Assembly: GCA_016710965.1 (NCBI GenBank)
Contig: JADJTW010000003.1
Coordinates: forward strand, 248,001-312,000
Origin: Flavobacteriales bacterium
Lineage (GTDB): Bacteria; Bacteroidota; Bacteroidia; Flavobacteriales_F; PHOS-HE28
Reading direction: 5' to 3'
Length of the DNA: 64,000 nt
The notes under the pieces are model-generated. The model searched no databases and was not told the origin of the DNA. It was given only the letters and a program-made list of their open reading frames with translations. Positions 35,828 to 43,088 of the stretch are shown in pieces (within the stretch, counting starts at the first letter, position 1; each line of letters opens with the position of its first letter). A program made the position numbers and the translations under genes.

Positions 35828-36655
35828 CTATTGCAACTTCAGCAGCACGCCCTTGCTGCTGATCACGCCACTATCGCCCGGCCTTACCGCCTCGATCTCA
35901 TCCACCAGATCGATGCGCTTGCCGCTCTCGTAGGCTTTGAGCGCGCAGCCGAGTTGTCCACACCAGAAATCGCACTGATAGGTGACGATGGTGCCTGGCT
36001 TGCCATCGCCATCCAAGTCATAGCGCGCGACCCGCACCTCGCACGCCTCGTCGGCCGCTTCCTGGGCTTCCTTGTACGCCGTCTGTCCGCCACCGATCTT
36101 GATCTTCTTCAATCCGCTCTTCCAGTCGTCCGGAGCATCCGCCCATGCCTTCCATTCGAACGTGCCGGTGCTTTCCGGTGCCGGTGCTTGTGGGCCGGTA
36201 TCCCCCATCGCCAGTTCGTTGGTCCCGATCCACTCCTTCACCTCCGCAGGTAGCTCTTCCATCCCACCCTCCTTTTCGCGGAACAACTCCACCTTGTACT
36301 TGATGCGCAGCAGCGCGATCACTTCATCCGACGTACGGTCCACGTGGAATGCACTGCCGTACTCATCGCAGAAATGCGAGACGCAGCCACTAGCGAAGAG
36401 CGTGTTCGCCTTCGGATCCAAAGGTCCCTCGGCATCCCAGTTCTCCACGAACGCGGCGTACCGGTTCTTCAACAAAGCCGCCAATCGATTCTGTAGCGGC
36501 TGGCTGTCCAACACACCTTCACGCTTCGGGTATTTGCCCTTCTCCTTCCATAGATAGGCGAGTTCGCTTTCCGGTTGCTTGTTGCAGCCGTTGCAACCGG
36601 CGAGGACGATCACCATCAGGCACAACGCTGATGGCAGCGTAAGGGAATGGAGCAT
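35828..36655 (-). CDS. Hypothetical lipoprotein
   Basis: About 275 residues from the ATG at 36655. The leader MLHSLTLPSALCLMVIVLAGC has a clean lipobox (V-L-A-G-C); ATGs 9 and 39 nt upstream are possible but add residues before it. The mature protein is charged. It has L-W-K-E-K-G-K-Y-P-K-R-E-G, several cysteines (S-G-C-V-S-H-F-C-D-E; Q-C-D-F-W-C-G-Q-L-G-C) and a D-L-D-G-D-G-K-P-G segment like a calcium-binding loop. I do not recognise a family. It should be lipidated and held in the periplasm or outer membrane. Confidence 0.75.
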   Translation of the reverse strand: MLHSLTLPSALCLMVIVLAGCNGCNKQPESELAYLWKEKGKYPKREGVLDSQPLQNRLAALLKNRYAAFVENWDAEGPLDPKANTLFASGCVSHFCDEYGSAFHVDRTSDEVIALLRIKYKVELFREKEGGMEELPAEVKEWIGTNELAMGDTGPQAPAPESTGTFEWKAWADAPDDWKSGLKKIKIGGGQTAYKEAQEAADEACEVRVARYDLDGDGKPGTIVTYQCDFWCGQLGCALKAYESGKRIDLVDEIEAVRPGDSGVISSKGVLLKLQ

Positions 36656-36763
36656 AGAATGCATTCGACCAATGTAGCGAGCAACAACATGCATGGTCCT
36701 CCGCCGCTACTTTCGTTGCAAGGTCAGAAGCAAGACCTGGCCGACTACGAACACGATCAGATC

Positions 36764-37285
36764 ATGGCTCAGAGAAAAGCGAATACGAAGACGGCTCCTC
36801 CTCCTGACGGTAGGAAACGCCCCTCGGCTAGTGCGGCCAGGAAAGCCGCCCCGGCCAAGACCACGAAGCTGAAGAAGGCCATGCACGGCAAGGCCAGCCC
36901 CGCGAAGGCCGCCGAAGGCGACAAGCCCGTATTCGACTACATCGCCAGTTTGCCACAACCGCAGCGCGGCATCGCCGAGAAGATCGATGCCCTGGCGGCG
37001 AAGACATTGCCGGGCCTCCAACGCTCGGTGAAATGGGGCATGGCGTACTACGGTGTCGATGGCGGCTGGTGCTTCGCGTCCGGCGCCTTCGTGGGCCATG
37101 TGAAACTGATGTTCATACGCGGCACGGACCTCAAGCCGGAACCGCCGGTGACGCCTGTTGCGATGGGCAAGGCCACACGGGGTGTGGAGCTGGCAGCCGT
37201 GAAGGATCTTGACGAACGCCAGGTGGCGGCGTGGATGAAGCAAGCGGCGACGATGCCGTTCGTGAGTGCGGCGAAGAAGAAGTGA
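36764..37285 (+). CDS. DUF1801 domain protein
   Basis: 173 residues from the ATG at 36764 (upstream ATGs at 36647 and 36689 are possible). The N-terminal ~55 residues are Lys/Ala/Pro-rich and disordered (K-K-A-M-H-G-K-A-S-P-A-K-A-A). The DUF1801 fold follows: V-F-D-Y-I-A-S-L-P-Q-P-Q-R-G-I-A-E-K-I-D-A-L, then V-K-W-G-M-A-Y-Y-G and G-H-V-K-L-M-F-I-R-G. The family is small, cytoplasmic and of unknown function (YdhG-like). A second DUF1801 gene lies at 42596-43018 without the disordered tail. Confidence 0.8.
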   Translation: MAQRKANTKTAPPPDGRKRPSASAARKAAPAKTTKLKKAMHGKASPAKAAEGDKPVFDYIASLPQPQRGIAEKIDALAAKTLPGLQRSVKWGMAYYGVDGGWCFASGAFVGHVKLMFIRGTDLKPEPPVTPVAMGKATRGVELAAVKDLDERQVAAWMKQAATMPFVSAAKKK

Positions 37286-37316
37286 CGGATCATCCGCAGA
37301 GGACGAGAAGAGAATG

Positions 37317-37400
37317 TCCACAGATGTCGCAGATGACACAGATGAACTCAAATGCGACGCGGCCGGGTATTTATCTGTGACATCTGTGCCATCTGCGGAA
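37317..37400. repeat. Left hairpin repeat flanking the GxxExxY gene
   Basis: Imperfect inverted repeat: about 29-bp arms built from CAGATG-type units (CCACAGATGTCGCAGATG ... and its complement CATCTGTGCCATCTGCGG) around an 18-nt GC-rich centre. Homology with the right copy (37846-37927) continues past the arm as GGAAAAGAACC-GGCGAGCC. The two copies lie in the same orientation on either side of the gene. Confidence 0.8.
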
Positions 37401-37441
37401 AAGAACCGGCGAGCCAGCGAGCCCCTGTCTGCGGAAAGGAC

Positions 37442-37819
37442 TTACCGCAGAGTGAACACCATCCGCTTCACCTCCAGCCGCGCGCTGCCAAAGTTGAGCA
37501 GCAGACCGCGCTCGTGACCAGTCGCTTTCAGGTAGTTCAATAGCTGCGACTCTTCCACGCCAGTGAGCGTCTTCAGCTCTTTCAGTTCAACAACCACCTC
37601 GCCGTAGCAAATGAAATCCGCACGGAAATACGTGGTGAGGCGTTCTCCCTTGTACTGGATCGGCAATTCCACTTCCGCCGCGAATACGATGCCCCGCAAT
37701 ATGAATTCCCTAGGCAGCGCTTCCTGATACACGCTCTCCAAAAAGCCGGCACCGAGCTCCGTATGCACCTCCATCGCCGCACCGATGATCGCATGGGTCT
37801 GCGGGTCCCGGTCGTCCAT
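37442..37819 (-). CDS. GxxExxY family protein
   Basis: 125 residues from the ATG at 37819. Upstream in-frame codons only translate the flanking repeat. The signature is complete: A-M-E-V-H-T-E-L-G-A-G-F-L-E-S-V-Y-Q-E-A-L (G-x-x-E-x-x-Y). Q-Y-K-G and F-R-A-D-F-I-C-Y-G-E-V-V-V-E-L-K follow, a D...E-x-K arrangement of the kind found in PD-(D/E)xK nuclease folds. L-L-N-Y-L-K-A-T and G-L-L-L-N-F-G come next. The function is not established. The gene is enclosed by two copies of an 80-bp hairpin repeat, which suggests movement with, or action on, those repeats. Confidence 0.88.
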   Translation of the reverse strand: MDDRDPQTHAIIGAAMEVHTELGAGFLESVYQEALPREFILRGIVFAAEVELPIQYKGERLTTYFRADFICYGEVVVELKELKTLTGVEESQLLNYLKATGHERGLLLNFGSARLEVKRMVFTLR

Positions 37820-37845
37820 AGAGCAAGTATATCCACAGAAGGGAT

Positions 37846-37927
37846 ATCCGCAGATGTCGCAGATGTCACAGATAAACCCGAACGCCTCCCCCGCATTCAT
37901 CTGTGCCATCTGCGCCATCTGCGGAAG
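37846..37927. repeat. Right hairpin repeat flanking the GxxExxY gene
   Basis: Arms of about 29 bp: 37848-37876 against the complement of 37896-37924, with 26 of 29 positions pairing. It has the same CAGATGTCGCAGATG unit as the left copy. A GCCTGCC-type palindrome (37941-37959) is inserted in the downstream homologous part. Confidence 0.8.
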
Positions 37928-37940
37928 AAACCGTGGCGAG

Positions 37941-37959
37941 CCTGCCTGCGGTAGGCAGG
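37941..37959. repeat. CCTGCCT-loop-AGGCAGG palindromic repeat
   Basis: Perfect 7-bp arms (37941-37947 and 37953-37959) with a 5-nt loop. It lies between the GxxExxY flank and the carboxylase start. Same class as 16933-16955 and 47760-47780. Confidence 0.7.
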
Positions 37960-38006
37960 CCTGCGAGCCGCTCTCCGGAAAAACCCCTGCGGACTACTTT
38001 CGGCCC

Positions 38007-39647
38007 ATGGCCGAGAAGATCGACATCGAAGCATCCAAGAACGAGGACAAGAACAAGCTCTCCGTCAGTGAGCTGCACGCCCGCCTGAAGAAGATCCACC
38101 TCGGCGGCGGCGAGAAGCGCATCGCCAAGCAGCACGAGCAAGGCAAGATGACCGCCCGCGAGCGCATCGACGCCCTGCTCGACCCCAAGAGCCCGCGCAT
38201 CGAGATCGGTGCCTTCGCGGCCGATGGCATGTACAAAGAACACGGCGGTGCGCCCTGCGCCGGTGTGGTGGTGATGATCGGCTACGTGAGCAAGCGCCAG
38301 TGCATCGTGGTGGCCAACGACGCCACCGTGAAGGCCGGGGCCTGGTTCCCCATGACGGGCAAGAAGAACCTGCGCGCCCAGGAGATCGCCATCGAGAACC
38401 GCCTGCCCATCATCTACCTCGTGGACAGCGCGGGCGTGTACCTGCCCATGCAGGACGAGATCTTCCCCGACAAGGAGCACTTCGGAAGGATCTTCCGCAA
38501 CAACGCGGTGATGAGCTCCATGGGCATCACGCAGATCGCCGCCATCATGGGCAGCTGCGTGGCGGGCGGCGCCTACCTGCCCATCATGAGCGACGAGGCC
38601 CTGATCGTGGAGAAGACCGGCAGCATCTTCCTGGCCGGCAGCTACCTGGTCAAAGCCGCCATCGGTGAGGACATCGACAACGAGACGCTCGGCGGCGCCA
38701 CCACGCACAGCGAGATCAGCGGCGTTACCGACTACAAGTGCAAGGACGATGCGGACTGCCTGAAGAAGATCCGCGCCATCATGGACAAGCTCGGCAAGCC
38801 GAAGGACGCGGGCTTCAGCCGCGAAAAGGCCGCCAAGCCCAAGGCCGACCCGAAGGAGATCTACGGCATCCTGCCCAGCGAGCGCGCCAAGCCCTACGAC
38901 ATGCGCGAGGTGATCGCGCGGCTGGTGGACGACAGCGACTACACCGAATACAAGGAAGGCTACGGCCAGAGCATCATCACCGCCTACGCCCGCATCGACG
39001 GCTGGGCCGTGGGCATCGTGGCCAACCAGCGCAAGGTGGTGAAGAGCAAGAAGGGCGAGATGCAGTTCGGCGGCGTCATCTACAGCGACAGCGCCGACAA
39101 GGCCACGCGCTTCATCGCCAACTGCAACCAGAAGAACATCCCGCTGGTCTTTTTGCAGGACGTCACCGGCTTCATGGTGGGCAGCCGCAGCGAGCACGGC
39201 GGCATCATCAAGGACGGCGCGAAACTGGTGAACGCCGTGAGCAACAGCGTGGTGCCCAAGTTCACCATCATCATCGGCAACAGCTACGGCGCCGGCAACT
39301 ACGCCATGTGCGGCAAGGCCTACGACCCGCGCCTCATCGTGGGCTGGCCCAGCGCGCAAGTGGCCGTGATGGGCGGCGAGCAGGCCAGCAAGGTGATGCT
39401 CCAGATCGAAGTGGCCGCGCTGAAAGGCAAGGGCGAGACGATCACAGCCGAGAAGGAAAAGGAACTGCTCGACAGGATCCGCAGCAAGTACGAGGAGACC
39501 ATCAGCCCGTATTACGCGGCAAGCCGGTTGTGGCTGGATGCGGTGATCGATCCGTTGGAGACGAGGACTTGGGTGAGCTTGGGGATAGAAGCGGCATCAC
39601 AAAGTCCAGCCACTCGTGAGTTCAACATGGGCATACTACAGACATGA
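38007..39647 (+). CDS. Acyl-CoA carboxylase, carboxyltransferase (beta) subunit, methylcrotonoyl-/propionyl-CoA carboxylase type
   Basis: 546 residues from the ATG at 38007. The carboxyltransferase N-terminal domain includes K-M-T-A-R-E-R-I-D-A-L-L-D, G-A-P-C-A-G-V-V-V-M-I-G-Y and Y-L-V-D-S-A-G-V-Y-L-P-M-Q. The oxyanion-hole glycines are at I-M-G-S-C-V-A-G-G-A-Y-L-P. The C-terminal domain has V-T-G-F-M-V-G and I-I-I-G-N-S-Y-G-A-G-N-Y-A-M-C-G. It transfers carboxyl from biotin to an acyl-CoA, most like 3-methylcrotonyl-CoA in leucine breakdown. No biotin carboxylase subunit is in the window. The last ~26 residues (G-I-E-A-A-S-Q-S-P-A-T-R-E-F-N-M-G) are repeated 440 bp downstream. Confidence 0.92.
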   Translation: MAEKIDIEASKNEDKNKLSVSELHARLKKIHLGGGEKRIAKQHEQGKMTARERIDALLDPKSPRIEIGAFAADGMYKEHGGAPCAGVVVMIGYVSKRQCIVVANDATVKAGAWFPMTGKKNLRAQEIAIENRLPIIYLVDSAGVYLPMQDEIFPDKEHFGRIFRNNAVMSSMGITQIAAIMGSCVAGGAYLPIMSDEALIVEKTGSIFLAGSYLVKAAIGEDIDNETLGGATTHSEISGVTDYKCKDDADCLKKIRAIMDKLGKPKDAGFSREKAAKPKADPKEIYGILPSERAKPYDMREVIARLVDDSDYTEYKEGYGQSIITAYARIDGWAVGIVANQRKVVKSKKGEMQFGGVIYSDSADKATRFIANCNQKNIPLVFLQDVTGFMVGSRSEHGGIIKDGAKLVNAVSNSVVPKFTIIIGNSYGAGNYAMCGKAYDPRLIVGWPSAQVAVMGGEQASKVMLQIEVAALKGKGETITAEKEKELLDRIRSKYEETISPYYAASRLWLDAVIDPLETRTWVSLGIEAASQSPATREFNMGILQT

Positions 39648-40092
39648 TGAAGCATTTGACCACCTTGACTTTGCGGCGTGCGTGAACATCGCATGCGCAC
39701 AAACCACAGGCTGTCAAGTGGAACTACAACTGAGTAAAGGAATGGACAGCGCCAGCACTTATGCCATTGCACAAGTTCATTTCCAAGGCATTGGGAGCAC
39801 TAAGAGGAAGGCTACCAGGGATTTGGAGGTTTGCGTCATTCATTCCAAGACAAATAAACCTGTGGTAATCGATGAGGGTTTCATCGATGGTCTGTGCGCT
39901 TGTCCAGCCGATGGACTTCGTCTGTCCATCGTGCGCGTAGAATGGGTGCGCCGCGATGATCCAATGGACCTCGTCAGGCTTCAACCTGATCCATGGAGAA
40001 GGACAACTGATAGGTTGGATCTCCTTAGGCATCGAAGCGGCGAGCCAGGCACCGGCTACGCGGGAGTTCAACATGGGGGGTTGCAGATTTAG
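39616..40092 (+). CDS. Hypothetical ORF inserted between two copies of the carboxylase 3' end
   Basis: GTG at 39616 opens a 158-codon frame overlapping the carboxylase stop. Plausible protein runs from about A-F-D-H-L-D-F-A-A-C-V-N-I to V-E-W-V-R-R-D-D-P-M-D-L. The last ~25 codons are only the out-of-frame reading of a second, diverged carboxylase tail. No family is recognised. The central 39650-39990 region is visibly poorer in G+C than its neighbours, which suggests transfer. A 116-codon frame on the other strand (39724-40074) is less protein-like. Whether this is expressed is uncertain. Confidence 0.4.
   Translation: MSSTWAYYRHDEAFDHLDFAACVNIACAQTTGCQVELQLSKGMDSASTYAIAQVHFQGIGSTKRKATRDLEVCVIHSKTNKPVVIDEGFIDGLCACPADGLRLSIVRVEWVRRDDPMDLVRLQPDPWRRTTDRLDLLRHRSGEPGTGYAGVQHGGLQI
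40012..40092 (+). repeat. Diverged duplicate of the carboxylase 3' end
   Basis: Translation in the matching frame gives W-I-S-L-G-I-E-A-A-S-Q-A-P-A-T-R-E-F-N-M-G, against W-V-S-L-G-I-E-A-A-S-Q-S-P-A-T-R-E-F-N-M-G at the true end (about 39570-39647). The many silent differences show it is not a simple recent tandem copy. Confidence 0.8.
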
Positions 40093-40298
40093 GCTGTCAG
40101 CCTGAGTTTGTTGAAGGCTTGAGGCGTTCCGGCGCTCAAGTGCAGCGCCGTCGGGCCATTCGTTGCAAGTCCTCGTCCGCCTTATGGCGGCCTCCGGGCT
40201 TTACCCTGGTCCCTAACGCGAAATGCGGCCCTTTCCAATTGGCGAGTTGGATGCGGGTCGATGCGGCAACGACCCGTACGTCGTTGGGGCGATCATCA
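40093..40298. other. Repeat-rich spacer next to the RAYT
   Basis: No gene is seen. It begins with CCTGAGTTTGTTGAAGG (40101-40117), a variant of the dispersed CCTGAGCTTGTCGAAGG-type element. It also holds a CCGCC-TTAT-GGCGG hairpin at about 40178-40191 and ends at the RAYT stop. Probably a chain of small repeats. Confidence 0.45.
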
Positions 40299-41077
40299 TC
40301 AGCCCGCCCCGCCACCGAAACGGTCGCGTTGCCAATTCATCGGGTTTTCGCGGATGTATTTCGCAATGCGTTCGCATTCACCGTCATCGCGGATCACGCG
40401 GTCCCAATAATTGCGTTGCCAAACGGGCGTGCCGTGGGGCAACAACCCATTGCGGTACGCCAGACGCGTAACCGCGGATTTGTACGACGCCACGATCTGC
40501 CCCAACGCACCACGCGGGATGCCCGGCGGTTTCCGCGGATCCCGTAGGGGCGCGTCATGACGCGCCCGCGTGTGTTGGGCATGTGCGTCGGATATGTCGG
40601 GATCACCGCCGGGCATTCCGGTTCCGGGATCATCGGTTGTTGCATTGTCGGCATTACCAGGCGCCTCCCCCGCACCAATGCCGGGCGCGTTCGTTGTCAT
40701 ATCGGGCGCGTCCAACGCGTTCGTATCGGGCGCCCCCTACAAGCCGGGCGCCATGACCCCACCCCACGCACATCCGACGCACCACCCACTAACCGTTCCC
40801 GGATCACCACGATCCCATGCACATGGTTCGGCATCACCACGAATTCACCGACATCCACATGCGGCATATGTTCCGGTATCGCATCCCAACACCGTTGCGC
40901 CAATTCACCGATGGGCGATGGATGCATCACACCATCCGTGATCCGACCGAACAGATGCAACCGGTCCTGCGTGCAAATGGTCAGGTAATACGCGCCAACG
41001 TTGGCGTAATCATATCCCTGCCACCGGATGGTGGCGCGTTTCGGCAATCGCGGGGCATGAACGAATATCGGGGTCAC
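40299..41077 (-). mobile_element. REP-associated tyrosine transposase (RAYT, IS200-like Y1 family), frameshifted
   Basis: The N-terminal part (41077-40697) carries the Y1-transposase core: N-V-G-A-Y-Y-L-T-I-C-T-Q-D-R-L-H-L-F-G and the HUH-type metal motif M-P-N-H-V-H-G-I-V. The C-terminal part (40715-40299) is in another frame, with I-V-A-S-Y-K-S-A-V-T-R (candidate catalytic Tyr region), V-W-Q-R-N-Y-W-D-R-V-I-R and Y-I-R-E-N-P-M-N-W. These are domestic transposases that act on REP-like palindromes. The linker between the halves is full of GGGCGC repeats and contains a perfect 20-bp palindrome (40548-40567). The frameshift lies in that linker near 40700. Confidence 0.8.
40548..40567. repeat. 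Perfect 20-bp palindrome inside the RAYT gene
   Basis: GGGCGCGTCATGACGCGCCC is its own reverse complement. It reads in frame as the R-A-R-H-D-A-P-L-R segment in the transposase linker, with further GGGCGC copies at 40680-40760. Confidence 0.85.
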
Positions 41078-41248
41078 CGGTTGAACCCGGTTCCCATGGG
41101 CCGCGGTTCTCTTTCAATTGATGACATATGCGGAACTGCAGCGGGGTCCAATGCCACGGTCCGGCGCGCGAATGCGCTCTTTGCCGCCTGGGCCCCATTC
41201 GCCCAGAACCCAATGCCCCGGCCCACATTCGAGCAAGCAATCGCCCGT

Positions 41249-41859
41249 TCAGGCCTTCTTCGGTTTGGCGTTGGGAAGCAGCGTCTCGCCACGCGCAAGC
41301 ATCGCCACGAATTCGCGAATGCGTCGCTGGCGCGTTTCCGGCCGCTTCGCGCATTGCCCACGCGGAACGCCAGTGCGAAGATGTTGCTCCTGTTCAGCGT
41401 GCCGAAGGTGGCCAGTGCTTTCTTGTTCTTCCTGATCGCAGCCTCAAGGTCGGGCGGTACTCCAATACTGCGTTGCGGCGCGTAGGCACGGTCCCATCGT
41501 CCGTCCGCCTTCGCCGCATCCACGTGCACCTGGCCGGAAGGTTGCATGCGCTCTTCGGCGGTGAGGCGCTCGACATGTCGCGTATTGATGTGCGACCAGA
41601 TGCTCTTTGCCCTGCGCGGGGTGAGGCGCTGCAGGAATGACTTGTCGTCGAAGCTCTTGCGGAGTCCATCGATCCATCCCCAGCAGAGTGCGGCCTCCAC
41701 CGCCTCGGTCCAGTTGATGCTGGCGAGACCCGTTCCTTTCTTGTGCATCTTGATCCAGACCTCGGTGGCGGTGCTGTGATTCTTGGCGAGCCATTGCTCG
41801 AACTGCTTCTGCGATCGGAACGCGCGGATGGCTTTGGGATCGGGAACGACGGGAGGCAT
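41249..41859 (-). CDS. YdeI/OmpD-associated family protein (C-terminal frameshift)
   Basis: About 204 residues when repaired. The N-terminal part has F-R-S-Q-K-Q-F-E-Q-W-L-A-K-N-H and E-A-V-E-A-A-L-C-W-G-W-I-D-G-L-R-K, the YdeI core, followed by Q-R-L-T-P-R-R-A-K-S-I-W-S. The C-terminal block is N-K-K-A-L-A-T-F-G-T-L-N-R-S-N-I-F-A-L-A-F-R-V-G-N-A. Near 41346-41351 one base is missing. In the right frame it continues K-R-P-E-T-R-Q-R-R-I-R-E-F-V-A-M-L-A-R-G and ends at the TGA at 41249. Without repair the frame runs on to 41074. The family is of unknown biochemical role, sometimes linked to stress resistance. Confidence 0.8.
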
Positions 41860-41945
41860 GTGATCGGGGTCGTTGTCAAAGATGCGTGCGCGTAGCAGCG
41901 AAGCAGTGATCCGTGCTGTTCATATTTGCACCACGGTCAACGCCC

Positions 41946-42140
41946 ATGCCCAACGCAAAGACCCCGCAACTGAAGGATGGCGCCCCATGCCTGGTGATGG
42001 CTGGCACACACAAGGGCAAGAGCGGCACCGCCCGCGACCTGAAGATCAGCAAGACAGGCCACTTGACCATCACCGTTGTGCAAGCGAACGGCGTGCGTTT
42101 CAAAACGCTGGGCAGGAACGTGGTCGTGCAAGCCCCATAG
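41946..42140 (+). CDS. Small KOW-motif protein
   Basis: 64 residues from the ATG at 41946. The KOW motif is clear: G-A-P-C-L-V-M-A-G-T-H-K-G-K-S-G-T-A-R-D-L-K. It is followed by I-T-V-V-Q-A-N-G-V-R-F-K-T-L-G-R-N-V-V-V. KOW domains bind RNA or proteins in ribosomal protein L24 and NusG, but this is too short to be either. It is probably a free-standing RNA-binding protein. A terminator-like hairpin follows 5 nt after the stop. Confidence 0.75.
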   Translation: MPNAKTPQLKDGAPCLVMAGTHKGKSGTARDLKISKTGHLTITVVQANGVRFKTLGRNVVVQAP

Positions 42141-42144
42141 GTGC

Positions 42145-42161
42145 AGGCGCGAGGCGCCTTT
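42145..42161 (+). terminator. Intrinsic-type terminator of the KOW gene
   Basis: A six-base-pair stem (AGGCGC/GCGCCT) with loop GAG, with T59-T61 directly after the GC core, begins 5 nt after the stop codon. Short T-run, so moderate. Confidence 0.45.
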
Positions 42162-42216
42162 CTGAATCCCGTGCTCTACTTCCTCTTCAGGGTCCGTCGG
42201 CGATCCGATAGATGCC

Positions 42217-42561
42217 TCACAGCTTCTGCCACGGCCTGTACACTGGCACCCCATAGCTCGCCAGCCCTTGGGCCAACTCCGGGCTGGGCTCGCCGAGTAC
42301 CTCGCCGGTGGTGGTGCTGATGGCCATCACCTGGCCCATGAGGTCACCGAGGTTCTGCAAATGCTCCTGAAGGGCTGCACTGTCGCGGTATCGCTCATAG
42401 ACGATGCACTCGGTCTCGTCAGCGTTCAAGTAGAAGTCGTATTGCAGGGTGCCAGTATCCTTCTCACGGGCAACGCGCATGCATTCCGCAGCGAGTCGCT
42501 TGAACTCGCGCAACTTGCCGGGGTGGATCTTCTGCCGGGCGATACCTTGGATCTCGCTCAT
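42217..42561 (-). CDS. Putative quinol monooxygenase (ABM domain)
   Basis: 114 residues, a full single ABM domain. I-A-R-Q-K-I-H-P-G-K-L-R-E-F-K-R-L-A opens the fold. G-T-L-Q-Y-D-F-Y-L-N-A-D and C-I-V-Y-E-R-Y-R-D-S-A-A-L-Q-E-H-L match the conserved E-x-Y-x-D-x-x-A-x-x-x-H pattern of YgiN-like quinol monooxygenases. Cytoplasmic and dimeric by family. It is one of three ABM genes in the window. It lies 34 nt after the DUF1801 gene start-to-stop direction (same strand), so the two may be cotranscribed. Confidence 0.8.
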   Translation of the reverse strand: MSEIQGIARQKIHPGKLREFKRLAAECMRVAREKDTGTLQYDFYLNADETECIVYERYRDSAALQEHLQNLGDLMGQVMAISTTTGEVLGEPSPELAQGLASYGVPVYRPWQKL

Positions 42562-42595
42562 GGTCGACTCTCGTTCTGCTCGGTGATCGGTGCTC

Positions 42596-43018
42596 CTACT
42601 TCACGCGCGTCTTCGCCATCGCCTTCACGCCCTTCACGATCAGCTCTTCCAGCACCTTCATATCCACGTCGCCCAAGCGCTTGATGTACAGGCAGCTCTT
42701 GCCGGTCGTGTGCTTGCCCAGCTTCTTCATCTGGGCGGCTTCCTTCTCGAAGCCCATCATGATGTAGAGGGTCAGGTTCGTTTTGCGCGGGCTGAACCCG
42801 GTGACCATCCACTCGCCTGAACGGCCGCTCGCACCCTCATACGCATAGCGCCCGAAGCCCACGATGCTGGCACCCCACATCTTAGGCTCTTCGCCTGTGG
42901 CCTTCTTCATCAGCTTCATGATCGCGCGGCAGTCACCTGCAACGGCTTCGGGTTGCTTATCGATGAAGGCGTCGACGCTGGCCTCGTTCACTTTGGTCTT
43001 GAGTTCTGCTTTCGCCAT
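42596..43018 (-). CDS. DUF1801 domain protein
   Basis: 140 residues. It opens M-A-K-A-E-L-K-T-K-V-N-E-A-S-V-D-A-F-I-D and has the family blocks A-G-D-C-R-A-I-M-K-L-M-K-K-A-T-G, P-K-M-W-G-A-S-I-V-G-F-G, W-M-V-T-G-F-S-P-R-K and G-K-S-C-L-Y-I-K-R-L-G-D-V-D. This is the YdhG-like DUF1801 fold of unknown function. A palindromic element (43025-43046) sits only 7 nt upstream of the ATG, where a ribosome-binding site would be. Confidence 0.85.
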   Translation of the reverse strand: MAKAELKTKVNEASVDAFIDKQPEAVAGDCRAIMKLMKKATGEEPKMWGASIVGFGRYAYEGASGRSGEWMVTGFSPRKTNLTLYIMMGFEKEAAQMKKLGKHTTGKSCLYIKRLGDVDMKVLEELIVKGVKAMAKTRVK

Positions 43019-43024
43019 GTTTTA

Positions 43025-43046
43025 CCCGCCGTAGCCTTGGCGGAGG
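43025..43046. repeat. CCGCC-loop-GGCGG palindromic element in the DUF1801 5' region
   Basis: CCGCC (43026-43030) and GGCGG (43039-43043) enclose an 8-nt loop. On the coding strand it would translate S-A-K-A-T-A-G, a reading I know as a common in-frame trace of small palindromic repeats in such genomes (recall, not checked). Confidence 0.55.
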
Positions 43047-43088
43047 TGGGGTCTTGGGTTGTACAGCAAAGATGGTCGGTGGTACGCC

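Noticed and set aside
35828..36655. Calcium-binding EF-hand protein
   Set aside because: There is only one D-L-D-G-D-G-K loop and no helix pair around it; left as a lipoprotein of unknown function.
37866..39359. 497-codon open frame on the minus strand opposite the carboxylase
   Set aside because: It is Ala/His/Val/Gly-rich with long A-H-D-G runs, typical of the antisense of a high-GC gene, and the plus strand codes for a clear carboxyltransferase.
39724..40074. 116-codon minus-strand ORF in the carboxylase insertion
   Set aside because: Part of it is the antisense of the duplicated carboxylase tail, and the plus-strand frame looks more protein-like.
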